DNA of 64,000 nt from Fonsecaea monophora (GCF_001642475.1 NW_019173955.1:285779-349778), one strand, 5' to 3'. Counted from the stretch's first letter, positions 10,044 through 22,371 are shown. Notes: generated from the sequence alone by a model not told the origin. A program made the numbers and translations.

Positions 10044-11894
10044 ATGGCTTCAACCAAAGCTAGGGACCAAAATAACGGGGATATCGAGGCCCCGAATGCC
10101 TTCAACTCACAGCAAGGAACCCTGCAAACACCTAACCAACTGAATCTGCCCGAGGACGAGGCAGCATCACAGAACGGGCCTTCCGAGAAATCAGGAGACC
10201 GACGAAAAGAACACTTATTGAAAAGGGATGTGCTCCCGGAGCAGGACCTTGATCAAGGTATCGTCGGATGGGAAGGGCAAGATGATCCAGAGAATCCACG
10301 GAATTACGCCCCATTGCGAAAATGGACCGTTCTAGCTCTCGTGAGCTCAATGACATTGATCAGGTGAGCATAGACGTTCAGAGATACTTGCGCCTCTGAT
10401 TGAATGCTCAAAGTTTACAGTCCGTTTGCGTCTTCGGTTTTCGCACCTGCCGTTCGATTTGCCGATGCCGACTTCAACAACACTTCAACCATCCTGAGCA
10501 CTTTCGTGGTCTCAGCATACGTCCTTGGCTACGCGGTATCGTTCTCCAATCTGGATGCCTCCTGTTTCCGTCTATGTCTGACAGTTCTCTCTATAGATTG
10601 GCCCACTCTTTCTCTCACCTCTCAGTGAGATATATGGTCGACGCATCGTCTTGAATATAGCATCGCTTCATTTCGTGGTGTGGCAGATTGGCTGCGCTCT
10701 GGCTCCCAATATCTCATCACTGATCGTCTTCCGATTGCTCACGGGCATGGGTGGGTCTGCTTGCTTGACTATTGGCGGTGGCACGATAGCGGACATGTTC
10801 GAGAAGGAACAGCGTGGCCTGGCCATGTCCATCTTTACCGCTGGGCCACTCTTTGGCCCTGTCCTCGGTCCTATTTGTGGGGGCTTCATAGCGCAAGGCG
10901 CAGGATGGAGATGGGTAAAGTTCTCTGATCAAAAATCTGTGGATGATTCTAATTTGTCTTCCCCTTGCAGGTCTTTTGGACTCTCTTGATCGTTGCAGGT
11001 ACTTGTACTGGGTTCATTCTCGTTTTCTATCGCGAGACTAATCACACTGTCCTGATCCGTTACAAGACCCGTCGACTTGCAAGAGAGTTGAACCGCGACG
11101 ATCTGACAAGTTGCTATGATAAAGTCTTGGGCAAACGCACCGCAAAGGCTCTCCTTGGTCGCAGTTTGATAAGGCCTCTGAGGCTGCTATTCTTGTCTCC
11201 AATTGTTGGACTATTGGCGATCTACGTTGCACTGATTTACGGCTGCCTCTACTTGCTCTTCACGACAGTCACCACTGTGTTTGAGGATGCGTATCACTGG
11301 ACTCCAGACTTGACAGGTCTCGCCTATATTGGCCTCGGACTCGGTCTACTTTGCGGACAGGCTCTATTTGGTCTCACAAGCGACAAGATTATAGTCCGCC
11401 TTTCCAACGCCAACAACGGAGAATACCAGCCCGAGATGAGATTGACAATGTGTCTGTTTTTTGCTTTCTTCGTACCCATATCCTTCTTTTGGTACGGATG
11501 GTCAATTCAAGCAAAAGTACACTGGATTGTCCCTATCATTGGGCTCTTACCATTCGGCTTTGGAATGATTGGGATCTTCACGTCCATCCAAACGTACATT
11601 ATCGACTCATATTCTCAGTACGCAGCGTCCGGGATAGCCTCAGTGACCGTGACGAGATCTTTCTTCGGCGCATTTCTTCCACTTGCGGGCCCTTCGCTAT
11701 ATCAGAGTCTAGGATACGGAGTAAGTCTCTTTACCGATCAACTCTTATTCCAGGCCTAACGAGTGTGCTAACATCGAATACAGTGGGGAAATTCTTTGCT
11801 GGGATTTGTTACGCTCGCTTTGATCCCAGCACCAGTTCTCCTACACCGATATGGCGGGTTTCTGAGAGAACGTTTTCCTGTAAAATTAGAATAG
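10044..11894 (+). CDS. MFS multidrug/polyamine-type H+ antiporter (DHA1)
   Basis: Five exons (10044-10363, 10421-10535, 10597-10914, 10971-11720, 11784-11894) close in frame at 537 residues. The cytosolic N terminus ends with the DHA1 signature region DDPENPRNYAPLRKW. Helix 2-3 has PLSEIYGRR. Helix 4 has RLLTGMGGSACLTIGGGTIADMF, and the antiporter motif C appears as GPLFGPVLGPICGGFI. About twelve hydrophobic segments are present. Fungal relatives export drugs, polyamines or toxic metabolites across the plasma membrane. The gene runs in the same direction as the Zn2Cys6 regulator 0.58 kb downstream, which may control it. The ATG at 10044 is preferred over the in-frame ATG at 10029 from its position and typical start, but both are possible. 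Confidence 0.9.
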
Positions 11895-12469
11895 CAGGGG
11901 TGTCTGCAATGGGTGGCGTGGAGATGGATGGATACATTGGTAATATATCGTTTGGAGCGATTGGGTTCGCGGTGTATCTGTAAAGGCAGGTTTCTCAGGC
12001 GTTTTGGAGGTTACATAGAATGTCATTGGGTATCCCCGTGCAGTGCGGAAATAAGCAGTATTCGTGCTTAGGTGGCACCCATTAACAGCCCCCGGACTTA
12101 GCGGGCGTAATTTTTAGGCTGCAGGAGCCCCTAAAAAGTGCCTGCTCGAGGCAACTCATGAAGTCACCTGTTTGTTGAATGCGTGTGATACTTCGCCTCT
12201 CCTCTTTTCTCCCACCCAGTGACCACGCGACCCCCTCATACATATATGCTGCACCGCTGATCCATCAATCAATATTCAATCAAATATTTTCATGCACACA
12301 CCTTGCGCCATATGAGATGAGCTGCCAACCCCAGACAATCATTTGACAACACAATCACTCCCATGTTCGATCCCTCCTGTGACTGTCTGCACCCTTCGCA
12401 TATTCCCACCATTCTCACGGCATATATGGTGAAGAGGACGAAGGTCAATTAACAATCATTCGACGTGTT
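11895..12469. other. Intergenic, promoter of the Zn2Cys6 gene
   Basis: No gene. It contains the TATAT-like stretches at 12240-12246 and 12421-12427 and AT-rich direct repeats of the type tcaatc near 12265-12280. Confidence 0.5.
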
Positions 12470-15332
12470 ATGCAGTCCTCCTCATACCAGGATCCTGGAT
12501 CCTCGAATAATGGGGCTGGAAACATCTCTCGGGATGACATAGATGTTGGTCGCAATAACCTTACTGACGGCGATTCGGAACAGTCGCACGACGTGCCTCT
12601 CGAGCTGAACACGAAGAAGCGCGAGGTACAAAACCTCCAACCTATCTCAAGAGCCTGCAGTTCCTGTCGAGAACGGAAGGTTAGATGCGACAGAAAGCAT
12701 CCCTGCAGACATTGTGCAATCTCCTTTCAAGGTCAGCCAGAGACGACACAGTATTGTTGGCCTGCGACGATCACTAACTGCTCTAGACTGTATCTACCCA
12801 GAACCGCGTCGGAGGAAGAGAAGATACCTTCGTACCACTGAGCAGGTCGAGTCTCTCAAGACCAGGATTGAGGTTCTGGAATCATGTATCAAGAACCTCA
12901 CACAACCTGCAGATCCGATGCGCATGCCATCCTCTCCAGAGCGCCAATTGGCCGGTCAGTCGAGCTTGTCCTATTCTTCTGAGCACTCTCTAGAGGACCA
13001 TGATGAAGACATCTCCTGGACTGCTCCAAGATTCATTCTCACGCGACACGCAACCGAGGAAGCCGAGGACGGATTTCAGGGATACTCGGGAGACCGAGCG
13101 TTCATCCAACGGATGAGAGAAAGGATCAAAGATTGGCCAGGCGACAATGTCCGTTCACGAATTCGTCCTCCAAGGAGGCCATGTGCAAAACTATTTGAGT
13201 GTGATTACCCTCTTGCCGCAACCGCCTGCCTTCCTCCCAGAGAGAGGGCTCGTGCCTTGGTAGATGCTGCGGTGGAGTCATATTCTCTTTTTCCCATCCT
13301 ACACCGGCCGAGCTTCGATCGTTCCCTTGAATCCATTTACGCGACGACACCCAATGATTTCACGATCGAGCAGCTACGATTCCTCTCTCTTCTCTATGCA
13401 GCCCTTGCCCTAGGGTGTATGTTCATTCAGGTTGACTCTGCGGATGCCTCTCGCGAGCACGAGATCGCCGAGGGGTAAGTTCGCCACATCCTCTAGTACA
13501 ACTTCTTGGGATGCTAATTTTCAGGCAGACTACAGTACTTCGCTGCCAGCCGTGCCTTTGTTGATGTTGGCGACGGAACAGATGAACAATCACTCCAAAC
13601 AATGATATTCCTCATCCTTTTCACTGTCTGCAACGCTCGTGTTGGTACCTGTTACTCATACGTGACCCATGCACTGACACTTGCCCTCCGCATGGGTCTC
13701 CATCGTTCAAAGTCTAAACACGACGATCTAATCGAACGAGAAGTAGGCAAGAGAATATTCTGGGTCCTGAGACTCCTCGGAAGCTACTTTGCAACGGCAT
13801 GTGGCATGCCCAAGCTCTTAAGCGACGAGAATGTCGACCAAGATTTGCCGATCGAAGTTAACGATGAATACATCACCAAAACATGTATTTCGCCCCAGCC
13901 TCCGGGGGAAGTGTGTTCGATAGCGGGCTTGAATGCAATCATCGCCCTTTACAAGATCTTGGAGCAGGTTGTCAGGGATATATATCCGCCTCGAGGAGTC
14001 GTCAGGACGCACGGAACACAGGCTGCAACATATCTGGTCCGCGTTGAGAAGGTCAAAGATATCGAGAGGGCTCTGAAAAGATGGATAGATAATCTGCCGT
14101 TCGGATTCCGTCTGAAGGCCCATGTGGTTTCCAGACCTTTGCTCAGGTAAAACATCCCCTCCATACACGCGAGGAAACCCAGGATTGGCTAACCTGGCTT
14201 ACTCTAGGACGCAATATCTACTCCGCATGTCGCATGCCCACGTTCAACTCTACCTCTACAGGCCTTTCCTCCATTATCTCTCCAAAGCCACTACTCAAAA
14301 TGCATCATCGCCCGATCTTACTTTTCCTCCGTACGCAGCTGCCTGTGTGCAAGCGTGTCACACTATTCTGAGCCTCAGCGACGAAATGTACAACCAAGAT
14401 CTCCTCCGGGGTGGATGTTTTACTGTCTTGCACATGATCTTCGGATCTGTCGTGACACTCATGTTCATCATTCTCGATTCCCACGACTGGGAAGGGAGAG
14501 AACAGTCTTTCAAGGATATATCGATTGGTCGAAAAGCCATTGCTCTTCTCGCAAAGTGCAACAACACTGCTGAACGAGCGCAGACCATTCTGGAGGTGAG
14601 TGGATGGCTTTCCATCTCTAGGTCACAATTCGGGGGCTAACATCTCGGAAGACGATGATTTCGCTACTCCCTGTAGAATTTGCAGAGACTCGAGAACGTC
14701 TAAAGTGCCAAGGGCCACGGGACAGTGGACTGACTACTGAAAGTTCGGCTGATGTCAACTCTTCTTCTGTGAGCTTCGGTATGAATCGTCCAGGCTTGAC
14801 GGAGGTGGCCCTCGATCAAATGAGTACGGGATTACCCGTTCAAACACATTTTGGTCGGTTGATGTCGCCGGGGGGGTATTCTTTCGAGTCCAGCCAACAA
14901 ATCAAAAACCATGCGTCAATATGTCAACTATCTACAAGAGCACCTCCAGACACCCCATATACCACGATGTCAAGCGGAGATGTCGAGGGTGGGCCGCTCC
15001 CAACCTCTCTCCATCAAGGTGCGATGCGGGAAGGCCTGCAGGATCACTTCCCTCCCCCACCTGTCGTGCAGTATGCTTTGCAGGGTGGCGGTGGGGGCGA
15101 CGAGAGGACTATTCCCTCGCCCTTTGGAAATGCCACCACCGCTGAATTCCTTGAGGCACAGCATTTCAACTTCTCTGCCAACTATTTCGGAGACACGTGG
15201 AGTAACGTGAATCAATTTTCGGATCTGAACGTTTCAGATCAGGATGTCAATGGATTTCAGGTAATGGATATGCCCAGCTTATTGGGGTTTCAACAGGGTG
15301 GAGGTTTGTTCAACCTCGACTATCTACCTTGA
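12470..15332 (+). CDS. Zn2Cys6 transcription factor, 3' part out of frame
   Basis: Exons 12470-12731, 12787-13474, 13529-14146 and 14208-14595 join in frame. The first splice completes the binuclear cluster C63-x2-C66-x6-C73-x5-C79-x2-C82-x6-C89, followed by a basic RRRKRR stretch and a coiled-coil linker (TEQVESLKTRIEVLESCIKN). The middle region (PRERARALVDAAVESYSLF, PILHRPSFDRSL, LRMGLHRSK) is the fungal_trans regulatory domain (PF04082). The normal fifth exon from 14677 reads NLQRLENV and stops at 14703, giving 660 residues. A further 200-codon frame continues to 15332, Gly/Ser-rich and ending LFNLDYLP, which looks like a normal C-terminal activation tail. A one-base loss near 14700, or unusual splicing, would explain this. 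The protein is nuclear; the likely targets are the flanking transporters (inference). Confidence 0.85.
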
Positions 15333-16627
15333 CGATCGAAGTGATTTGAAGCCTTCTGGAACCTGACCGAGATATTGCGCGGCATTTCCCAGAGTGATAG
15401 CAGAGTGCTAAGGACTGCTTTTGCACTCCAGTCCAGTCACTCCTGTGCATGTTTTTTTTGGATGCTGCGAGAATTGAAAAAGTCTTTGGGATCCAATCGC
15501 CCACTCTCGATCTAGATATCCGTATCGGCGACATCTTGCCATGTGGTCCATAGGATAAGCGACCGCGAATTTCGTTCAAATTCTGCACTGGTCTCATTGT
15601 ATTTCTATGTACTCGACTGGTGGACAGGTGGGATTGTGGAGGAGTGGCCCTCGTCGACTTATCACGGAGTCGGTCAGATCATCGCTCAACTGCCACGCAC
15701 TAAGGATCTCGGGAAGTACCCTTCTCTCTGGTTCGTCAACTGACAGGAGGCTTGTCTGATTTTGGCTTGGTCATCAACGCCAGTGCAGCTTTCACCAACG
15801 ACCATCAATCCTGCCATAGTCCCTCTTGCAGCGGCGAATCCCCGGGCCAGATGACTCCAGCGCGAAACAACCAAGGCGGCAGTTATCCTGTTGTCCTTGT
15901 TGTGGTTCCGCATGTGGGGCAGACTCATCGTTGTCGAAACCAGGATGAAGTAGTCGTGTGGAAGGTCAGAAAGGTGAAACGCTCCTTTGGTCAACAATGG
16001 GAATGTCAAGAATTGTGAGATCAAGGCCGACGACAGAAGCCAAGCCATGACCTCTATACCATACGCGAGAGTCTGTCGTCAATGGCATGGAAGACTTGGT
16101 GGTTATCGCTACTCCCACTCCCCCGTCACATCTTTGTGTGGCACTAACTTCCGAACGTATCGATGAAGACGAAATCCCACATTCTGAGGCAGTTCGGGAC
16201 TAGCACACATACTCACTACTGACCCTTTCGGCTTAAGAGCGAGGTTGGATGTCTATCCTCCCCACAATGCGGAGTTGACTTGTGTCGATGAAGGAACAAT
16301 ACTGCATACGGCCACCGACCAGTCCAATTGCCCTTTTCATCCAGATGTCGAGCTCGACCCTGGCTGTAGATAACTGAGGGGTTGATCAAAGGAAGCTCGA
16401 TATGCTCCACATGTGGACGTTGAACCCTGGAAGGGCACGAAATCACCCCTGTTGCACTTTTGACCTGACATCGTGTTTGTCCTGCTAACTTTGTGGAGGG
16501 TACCCCAGGTTTAGTTGGAATCTGTGGAGTGAACAACAGGATATATGAGCCTGGGCAACCCTCCACATGAACAATTGCTGACAACGGGGGAGAGTGCATC
16601 TTTCAGCTGTCATCAAACATTACCGCG
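15333..16627. other. Intergenic, no supported gene
   Basis: A minus-strand frame at 15686-16048 starts with ATG and a hydrophobic leader, but shows no motif or codon pattern I can defend. Otherwise only short frames occur. The TATATGA at 16541-16547 may serve the transporter at 16628. Confidence 0.45.
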
Positions 16628-18528
16628 ATGTCGGAAGTTCCACATACCAGTCAAATCACCGTGCCGGTGACGTCCCTTTGGGCCAACCGCAAATGCTTGA
16701 TGATTGCGTGCATTGTCGCGACTGCCAACACCCAGTATGGTTAGTTGTCACCAGATCAGACGCTGACTCCAGGGAGCGACGGGTGACTGACGTGGAAATG
16801 TCAAGGTTTCGACAGTGCTGCAATCGGTGCCCTTCAGGCTATGCCTGGCTTTCTGAAAGTATTTGGCTTTCCCGACCCTAACAGCCCGGGTGGCTATGGG
16901 ATTGACAGTACCTTTCAACAACTGATCGGCTCCCTCTTGACGCTCGGTGCATTTCTCTCGTCGATCCTCGCGGGGGCCTTCGGGGCCTTCTACGGCCGCA
17001 AAACAGCGCTTTGGTTGGCCTGTATACTGAACTGCATTGGATTAGCCATTCAAATTGGCACCACAAACAAGGGAGTGATATATCTTGGTCGAATCGTCCT
17101 CGGATTCTCAAATGGCTTTCTGGTCACTTTCTCGAACATCTACACGGCGGAAATTGCCCCGGCTCATCTCAGAGGAGTGATGGTGGCGCTCTTTGCGTAT
17201 TGGGTCAATATCGGTGCGATCCTGGGGACCATTGTGGATAACTATACCAAGGACCGTCTGGACAAGGGCTCGTATCAGATTCCAATCGGCAGCCTTTACA
17301 TTGTGCCTGTCCTTCTGGGCATTGGACTGTTCTTCGTCCCGGAAACCCCTCGATGGTTGTTGCACCATAACAAGGAAAGCCAGGCTCGAAAGGCATTGGA
17401 GAAGTTGCGAGCAGACTCGCTGGCTCCCGAGTATTTCGAACTCGAATGGGCGGAAATCATTCGCGGCGTCGAGGAAGAGAGACGGATCGCAAAGTCTGTT
17501 GGACTGTTGGATATGTTCCGCGGTGAGTGCCTCGGGCATGTCTCGCGTATGGCTTGTGTAGCTAGCTGACTTCTGAGACTCTCAGGTGCCGATTTGCGAC
17601 GGACACTATTGTGCTGGGGTACCATTCTGACCCAAGCAGGGAGCGGCTCTTGGTTCCCCATTGCCTATCAAACATATTTCTTCCAAATTGCCGGCATCAA
17701 GCAAGCTTTCCAGTATTCCATCATGATCACCTGCATTGGGTTTGTTGGCGTCAACTGCGGCATGTACGCCATGCGCCACCTGGTGGGGAGAAGATTCATT
17801 TGCATCTTCGGGTCGGTCGTGACAAGTCTCTGCTTCCTGGGAATGGCAATCGCACAGAGCGTCTCACCATTTACCATTGAGACTGGCAAAGTCACGGTGG
17901 CGATGGTCGCCATTTGGGGGTTCTTCTACAATGGTTTGGGGGCACCCCCGCATCCGCCCGCGTGGACTGCTGCTGTTACTGACTCTTTTCAGGATGTGTC
18001 GGCGCCGCGACTTATCCCGTGGCCACAGAGTTGGTGAGCTCCCGACTCCGTGCTTGGACCGTGGGGTCGGCAACCTCGATTCAATACGTTTTTGCGTGGC
18101 TCACCAGTTTCTGCACGCCATATTTCATCAACCCGACCGATCTGAACTGGGTGAGGCACTGTCGAATCTTCAATCCTCGATCTCGTTCACTGATGATGTC
18201 AAGGGTCCTCGCTACGGTTACATCTGGTTCGGCAGCAACATTGTGTGTGCATTGTTCTACTTCTTTTGCATCCCAGAGGTAAGAGACACATACACACCGC
18301 CGACGCCGCGAGAAGACGGCTTCAGCTGACCGAGAACAGTTGAAAGGGAGAACATTGGAGGAGATTGACGAGCTTTTCGAGAAGCGGGTTGGTGTCTTCA
18401 AGTTCAAGAGCTATCAGACCGAGATTCAGGAGAAGGCCTTGCACGACGTTCAGGTCAACACCGGGGCTTTCTTGGACAAGAAGCCCGCAGTGACCCATGT
18501 CGAAGAATCTGTGGAAAAGATGGAATGA
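16628..18528 (+). CDS. MFS sugar transporter
   Basis: Six exons (16628-16739, 16806-17522, 17586-17933, 17993-18150, 18204-18278, 18340-18528) close in frame at 532 residues. Sugar porter (PF00083) signatures are in order: YGFDSAAIGAL in helix 1, GAFYGRKTAL, the long GRIVLGFSNGFL, IYTAEIAPAHLRG, PETPRWLL at the end of helix 6, and IPEL(KGRTLEEIDELF) after helix 12. This is the plasma-membrane hexose/disaccharide uptake type, resembling maltose- and quinate-type permeases of moulds; the substrate cannot be read from sequence. The cytosolic tail is about 60 residues and charged. It lies 1.3 kb downstream of the Zn2Cys6 gene, in the same direction, so co-control is plausible. Confidence 0.9.
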
Positions 18529-19175
18529 GTTGTAAACACGGAAAAGGGGCCCTTTTTCAACACTCGGACCACAAGAGGACAAATACAGTGAGGTTATTCG
18601 GTGGGATAGTGGACTGGTTGTCACCCAGTTGGAGAGTTTGTCAGCCCGGGTTCCAGAAGAAGATTCTCGAGCCCTTGATGTTGCTTTGCCCACGGGACAG
18701 CCAACCAGTTACTTGTATCGCGGCCATAATCTCGGTTCAACCACCACGCTGATCTCCAATCTCGTCGTAGCTAGCTTTTGTGCCTTGATGATTCATCGCT
18801 CGCAGCTCGCCCGAGTTTCAAAAGGGGCCAGCGATCGAGAAGCTGTACATACTTGTCAGAAGTAGCGGTGGTTGGCCGCAGTCAGCAGATACATATCACG
18901 TTGTGTCCTTCGGGCAACACGCCGGCCGCTGGTCGAATCCCAAGGCGCTGCTGTTGTCGATCTAGATGCTCGATTCTCAATCTCCCCTGAGGCGTCAATC
19001 TCAAATCTCGATCCAACGTCTCATTCGTCAAAGTGTACGAGTTACTCGTACACAAAGTACGGAGGAGACAAGAGTCCTCACTGGGTGCTATCTATCCTGG
19101 ACCACGCCTTTACACCCCTCTCTTCCTCCTCCTATTACTCTCCATCCCCCAATCCAATCCAATCCCATTCCATTT
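18529..19175. other. Convergent intergenic region
   Basis: The region lies between the 3' ends of the sugar transporter and the GFA gene. No gene is seen. A perfect short palindrome lies at 19034-19052. Confidence 0.5.
19034..19052. repeat. Perfect 9-bp inverted repeat, 1-nt spacer
   Basis: Arms tgtacgagt and actcgtaca flank a single T. The core TACGAG/CTCGTA occurs again in several other intergenic stretches of the window. Confidence 0.8.
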
Positions 19176-19683
19176 TCAGGCCCCTTCCTCCTGCTCCGCG
19201 CTCTGGATTTTTGAAACCCACTTCGTCCGCATACTCACGTAGTGTTCGACGCTCGGCCTCAGCCGGTCCCTCACGCCCGGGTCGTCGAGCGTGCCGAGCT
19301 GCACGCTCAACACGCCGGCGTACTTGTCTGCGGCTCCGGTCCTCCACACGACGGTGCTGCAGACGGGGCAGAAGTGCAGCGTCTGGATCGACGCGTCCGA
19401 CGTCTGCGGGTACGAGTACGTCTGGACCACCGTCGGGTCTGAGAGGAGCGTGAACTGCGAGTCGAGGAGGAAGACGCCCGTGCTGAACGCGCTCGACGTC
19501 GCCTTGTGGCATTGCCCGCAGTGGCAGGTGATCTTTTGCGCGGTGGCGGTAAGTCATCGCTGTTTCTCTCATTTGTCTAAAAATCCATGGGGCTGGTGGA
19601 GGGGAGGGTCTCACAATCTTCAATGGCTCCCCTTCGTACGAGTACCTGATCTTGCCGCAGAGGCAGCCGCCAGAAGAAGGCAT
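19176..19683 (-). CDS. GFA/CENP-V family zinc protein
   Basis: Two exons (19683-19615 and 19532-19176) give 141 residues. Zinc-binding cysteines are all present: SGGCLCGKIRY (CxC), ITCHCGQCHKATSSAF (CxxC type, rebuilt by the splice) and LHFCPVCSTVVWRTG (CxxC). This is the small single-domain GFA fold (PF04828), about 130-150 residues. Such fungal proteins are often labelled glutathione-dependent formaldehyde-activating enzymes, but the enzymatic role is unproven for most copies. Cytosolic, no signal peptide. The intron is 82 nt with GTGAGA and AAAAG ends. Confidence 0.87.
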
Positions 19684-20631
19684 TTGTTTTTTCCTCCTGT
19701 CGTGTGTCTGTGTGTATACGTCGAACAAGTGCTGTTTCGAACGAGATTTCACTCTCGTCAGTCTCGTCAAGGAGAGATATGTCAAATCGGTCGATCGAGT
19801 AAGCTCTTCAATATAGGTCGTGGTGGGTGATGCACTCTAATATACTTATTATACTTGGCCCGTAAGGAAATCCCGGAATGTCAGCGCGCGCGCGCGCCTG
19901 GATCTAATGTACGAGGTACCTGAACCTGAACGCGACTCCATCTCGGCTCCGATGAAATATGTACTTGTTTGTCCTCGGTGCTGCCTACATACATACATAC
20001 CATAGGAGCGGGATTCCCCCCAGCTGCATGCCCTGCCTGCCTGCCTGCATGCATGCTTATTTGGTGCGTGCCTTGCAGCTTACTCACAACTCGCAACTCG
20101 TACTCGTGCGAGAACTTGGTCTCAAGAAAAGTGCGTCTTCGTCGTCTGGGGAGGGTGGGGGGAAAGCAAATCCCTTCTGGTACTCACTCCCCTTTCTTCC
20201 TAATCCGGTAATGGCTGGCGATAGAAAAGGTGGAGCCACCTTCCTGTTCATTGATATTGACTAAAATGACTAAGCCGCCTTAGGCCTCTTCGAGCCAACT
20301 CGCGTCTAAGAAGACATCCCCAGACGAGGACGATCGAGATGGTATGTACCTACCCCGTGGTGTGCTAGTCCGGTCACATATTACGGTGTAACTCGGTAAG
20401 ATAGATCTCTGATCCCGAGGTGCCATTATTAATGTAGCTTGTATCTCCTGCTCGATCGGACAAAATGGAAGGCAAGGAATACGGAGGGTTTCAGTTAGTG
20501 ATTACTTTTCCTCTTTTCCTCCTGCTGGGTACCATGGGCGGTGGAGACGTTGATTGAGGCTTACCTATTAGCAAGACTGGGGGTTAAGATACGGACTGGG
20601 ACTGGGACTGGCAAAGAGGAAACGTGCCGTC
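19684..20631. other. Intergenic with several microsatellites
   Basis: No gene. Simple repeats follow each other: (GC)n at about 19884-19898, (ACAT)n at about 19986-20000 and (CCTG)n/(CATG)n at about 20031-20056. The rest is the promoter side of the gene at 20632. Confidence 0.55.
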
Positions 20632-22371
20632 ATGGGTAGAGGTTCCGACAGGCCGGTGACCTTCGTCTTCGATGGATATCAGGGGTCGAACATTCTCAAC
20701 AAGTCGACCATCAACGCACACGTTGCGCGACAGGCACATCAACGGCGGCGGGAGAAGGACGAGGCACTGAAGAACAAAGGACGAAGCGGTGGCGCTGGCG
20801 GTGGTGTCGAGAATGAGAAAAGACAGGCACAGAAACAACGGCACCAGCAACAACCGTCTTCGACGGGAACAGCCCCGCGTACCGAGGACTACGACAGCGG
20901 GTATGAGAGCGGCCTCCTCACTCCGGTGATCCTGGCGGGAAACTCTGATCCCTTCTCGTCCAAAACCATCGCCGTCACGCCCGAAGTCCACCGTCTCCTG
21001 GTCTTCACGCGGGACTTCATCCTGCCTGCCGTCCACGCCAACGAGGCGTCGGTCGTGGGCGGGCGACACCACATCGATCGGTTCTGGATGGACAGCGTGC
21101 GCGCACTCGACGACGGCGGCGTGGCCGGCTACGCGTACCTCGCGCGGTCCGCGGCGATCCTGTCGACCCTCACGGCCCACAATCGCTCGAGCGTCGTCAT
21201 GGCGTTGCAGTACCTCGGCAAAGCGACGAACAATCTGAGAAAATCCATGGCGAAGAGGAGCCGGCCGGACGCGCAGCCCGACGCGTGGAGCGTTTATGCG
21301 CTGTTTTGTGCCGAGATCGCCGCCGGGAACCTCGAGGGCGCGAGGGTCCATGGGCTGATGCTGCGGCGCCTTCTCCAGCCCGACGGCGGACGGACCTTTG
21401 ACGGCGAGCGACGGCTCCTGATGGTCGTCTTGCAGCAGGACATTACGCGGGCGTGCCTTTCCCTGACGAGGCCGTCGTTCGACCTGCTCCGCTGGGCCGA
21501 AGAAAACCTCCCGGCCAGGATCACCGACGACCTGAGCAGGGAAGGGGGGGATGGTGTCTGTCACCCATCGGCATTCCCCTTCTCTACCGCGAACCTGTCC
21601 CCTTCGTTGTCCCCGACCCTGCGCGCCGTCTTCGTGGGTGTTCGTGAGTGGCTCGACGCCCTGGGCATGATCATGCTCAACCGCGACCTGTTCAACCTGG
21701 CCATCCTGATCAATGGCGCCATGAGGATCATGGTCCTCGAGGGCTGCCTGCTCAACAACTACCTGGACTGCATGGAAGACTGGGAACTCGGCCACTCGCC
21801 CGCCGCACTGGCCGAGGCCTGCCTAAGCCTCGCCGCGTTGTACTGGGTGCGTCGGGCCGCGCACGAGCGCATGGACGCGGGCTCCAAGCTCGAGGAGGCC
21901 GGGTCGTGGGCTTTTGACATGAGCCGCATCGTCTCGATCACCCTGCGCGACCTCGACGCCAGGATCCTCCAGATGGAAACGTCTTCTTCCACACTTCCGG
22001 CCGGGACGCAGGTGCGGACCGCTGAGGACAGGCTGTGGTGTCTGTACGTGGGGACCGTCGCCGAGTGTAACGTCCGCTCGCAGAGTCAGAAGTGGAGACA
22101 GAAGCAGAGCAAGAGCCAGAAACAGGACCGCCGTCCAGCTGTCACCACCACCACCGCCACCGCCGAACGCGACGGGAATCTCGGGTGCGAGAGCGAATGC
22201 AATTACCACGGCCCGCGGCTCACACAGCTCGCCACCAACGAGATGCACCTGTCGACGTGGTCCGAGATCGAGGCCGTCGCGCAGCGGTACCTGTACGTCG
22301 ACATGATCAGCCACAAGACGAAGAAATGGTATGCGAATGAAACGTCAAGGCCCGTGGGCTTTCCTCCCTGA
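20632..22371 (+). CDS. Zinc-cluster-less regulator-like protein, paralogue A
   Basis: Single exon, 579 residues. The N terminus has TFVFDGYQGSNILNK followed by a basic stretch, INAHVARQAHQRRREK, then a Gly/Gln-rich linker. A conserved block GNSDPFSSKTIAVTPEVHRL follows, and then an all-helical region rich in Ala/Leu up to residue 560. In Pezizomycotina many such proteins have a SHV/AR-basic motif without cysteines and a helical body related to the fungal-specific transcription factor domain (PF11951 type), and are annotated as transcription factor domain-containing. I cannot assign a target. It shares the GNSDPF block with the gene at 30355, so the two are distant paralogues. The body is markedly GC-rich compared with its surroundings. 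It converges on the giant WSC gene. Confidence 0.75.
   Translation: MGRGSDRPVTFVFDGYQGSNILNKSTINAHVARQAHQRRREKDEALKNKGRSGGAGGGVENEKRQAQKQRHQQQPSSTGTAPRTEDYDSGYESGLLTPVILAGNSDPFSSKTIAVTPEVHRLLVFTRDFILPAVHANEASVVGGRHHIDRFWMDSVRALDDGGVAGYAYLARSAAILSTLTAHNRSSVVMALQYLGKATNNLRKSMAKRSRPDAQPDAWSVYALFCAEIAAGNLEGARVHGLMLRRLLQPDGGRTFDGERRLLMVVLQQDITRACLSLTRPSFDLLRWAEENLPARITDDLSREGGDGVCHPSAFPFSTANLSPSLSPTLRAVFVGVREWLDALGMIMLNRDLFNLAILINGAMRIMVLEGCLLNNYLDCMEDWELGHSPAALAEACLSLAALYWVRRAAHERMDAGSKLEEAGSWAFDMSRIVSITLRDLDARILQMETSSSTLPAGTQVRTAEDRLWCLYVGTVAECNVRSQSQKWRQKQSKSQKQDRRPAVTTTTATAERDGNLGCESECNYHGPRLTQLATNEMHLSTWSEIEAVAQRYLYVDMISHKTKKWYANETSRPVGFPP

Noticed and set aside
15686..16048. 120-codon minus-strand frame with a hydrophobic start
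   Set aside because: The leader resembles a signal peptide, but the remainder has no family resemblance and no transcription signal; not enough to call.
20584..21795. 403-codon minus-strand frame
   Set aside because: It lies antisense to the GC-rich regulator-like gene. High GC at third positions keeps the reverse frame open, and no domain is seen.
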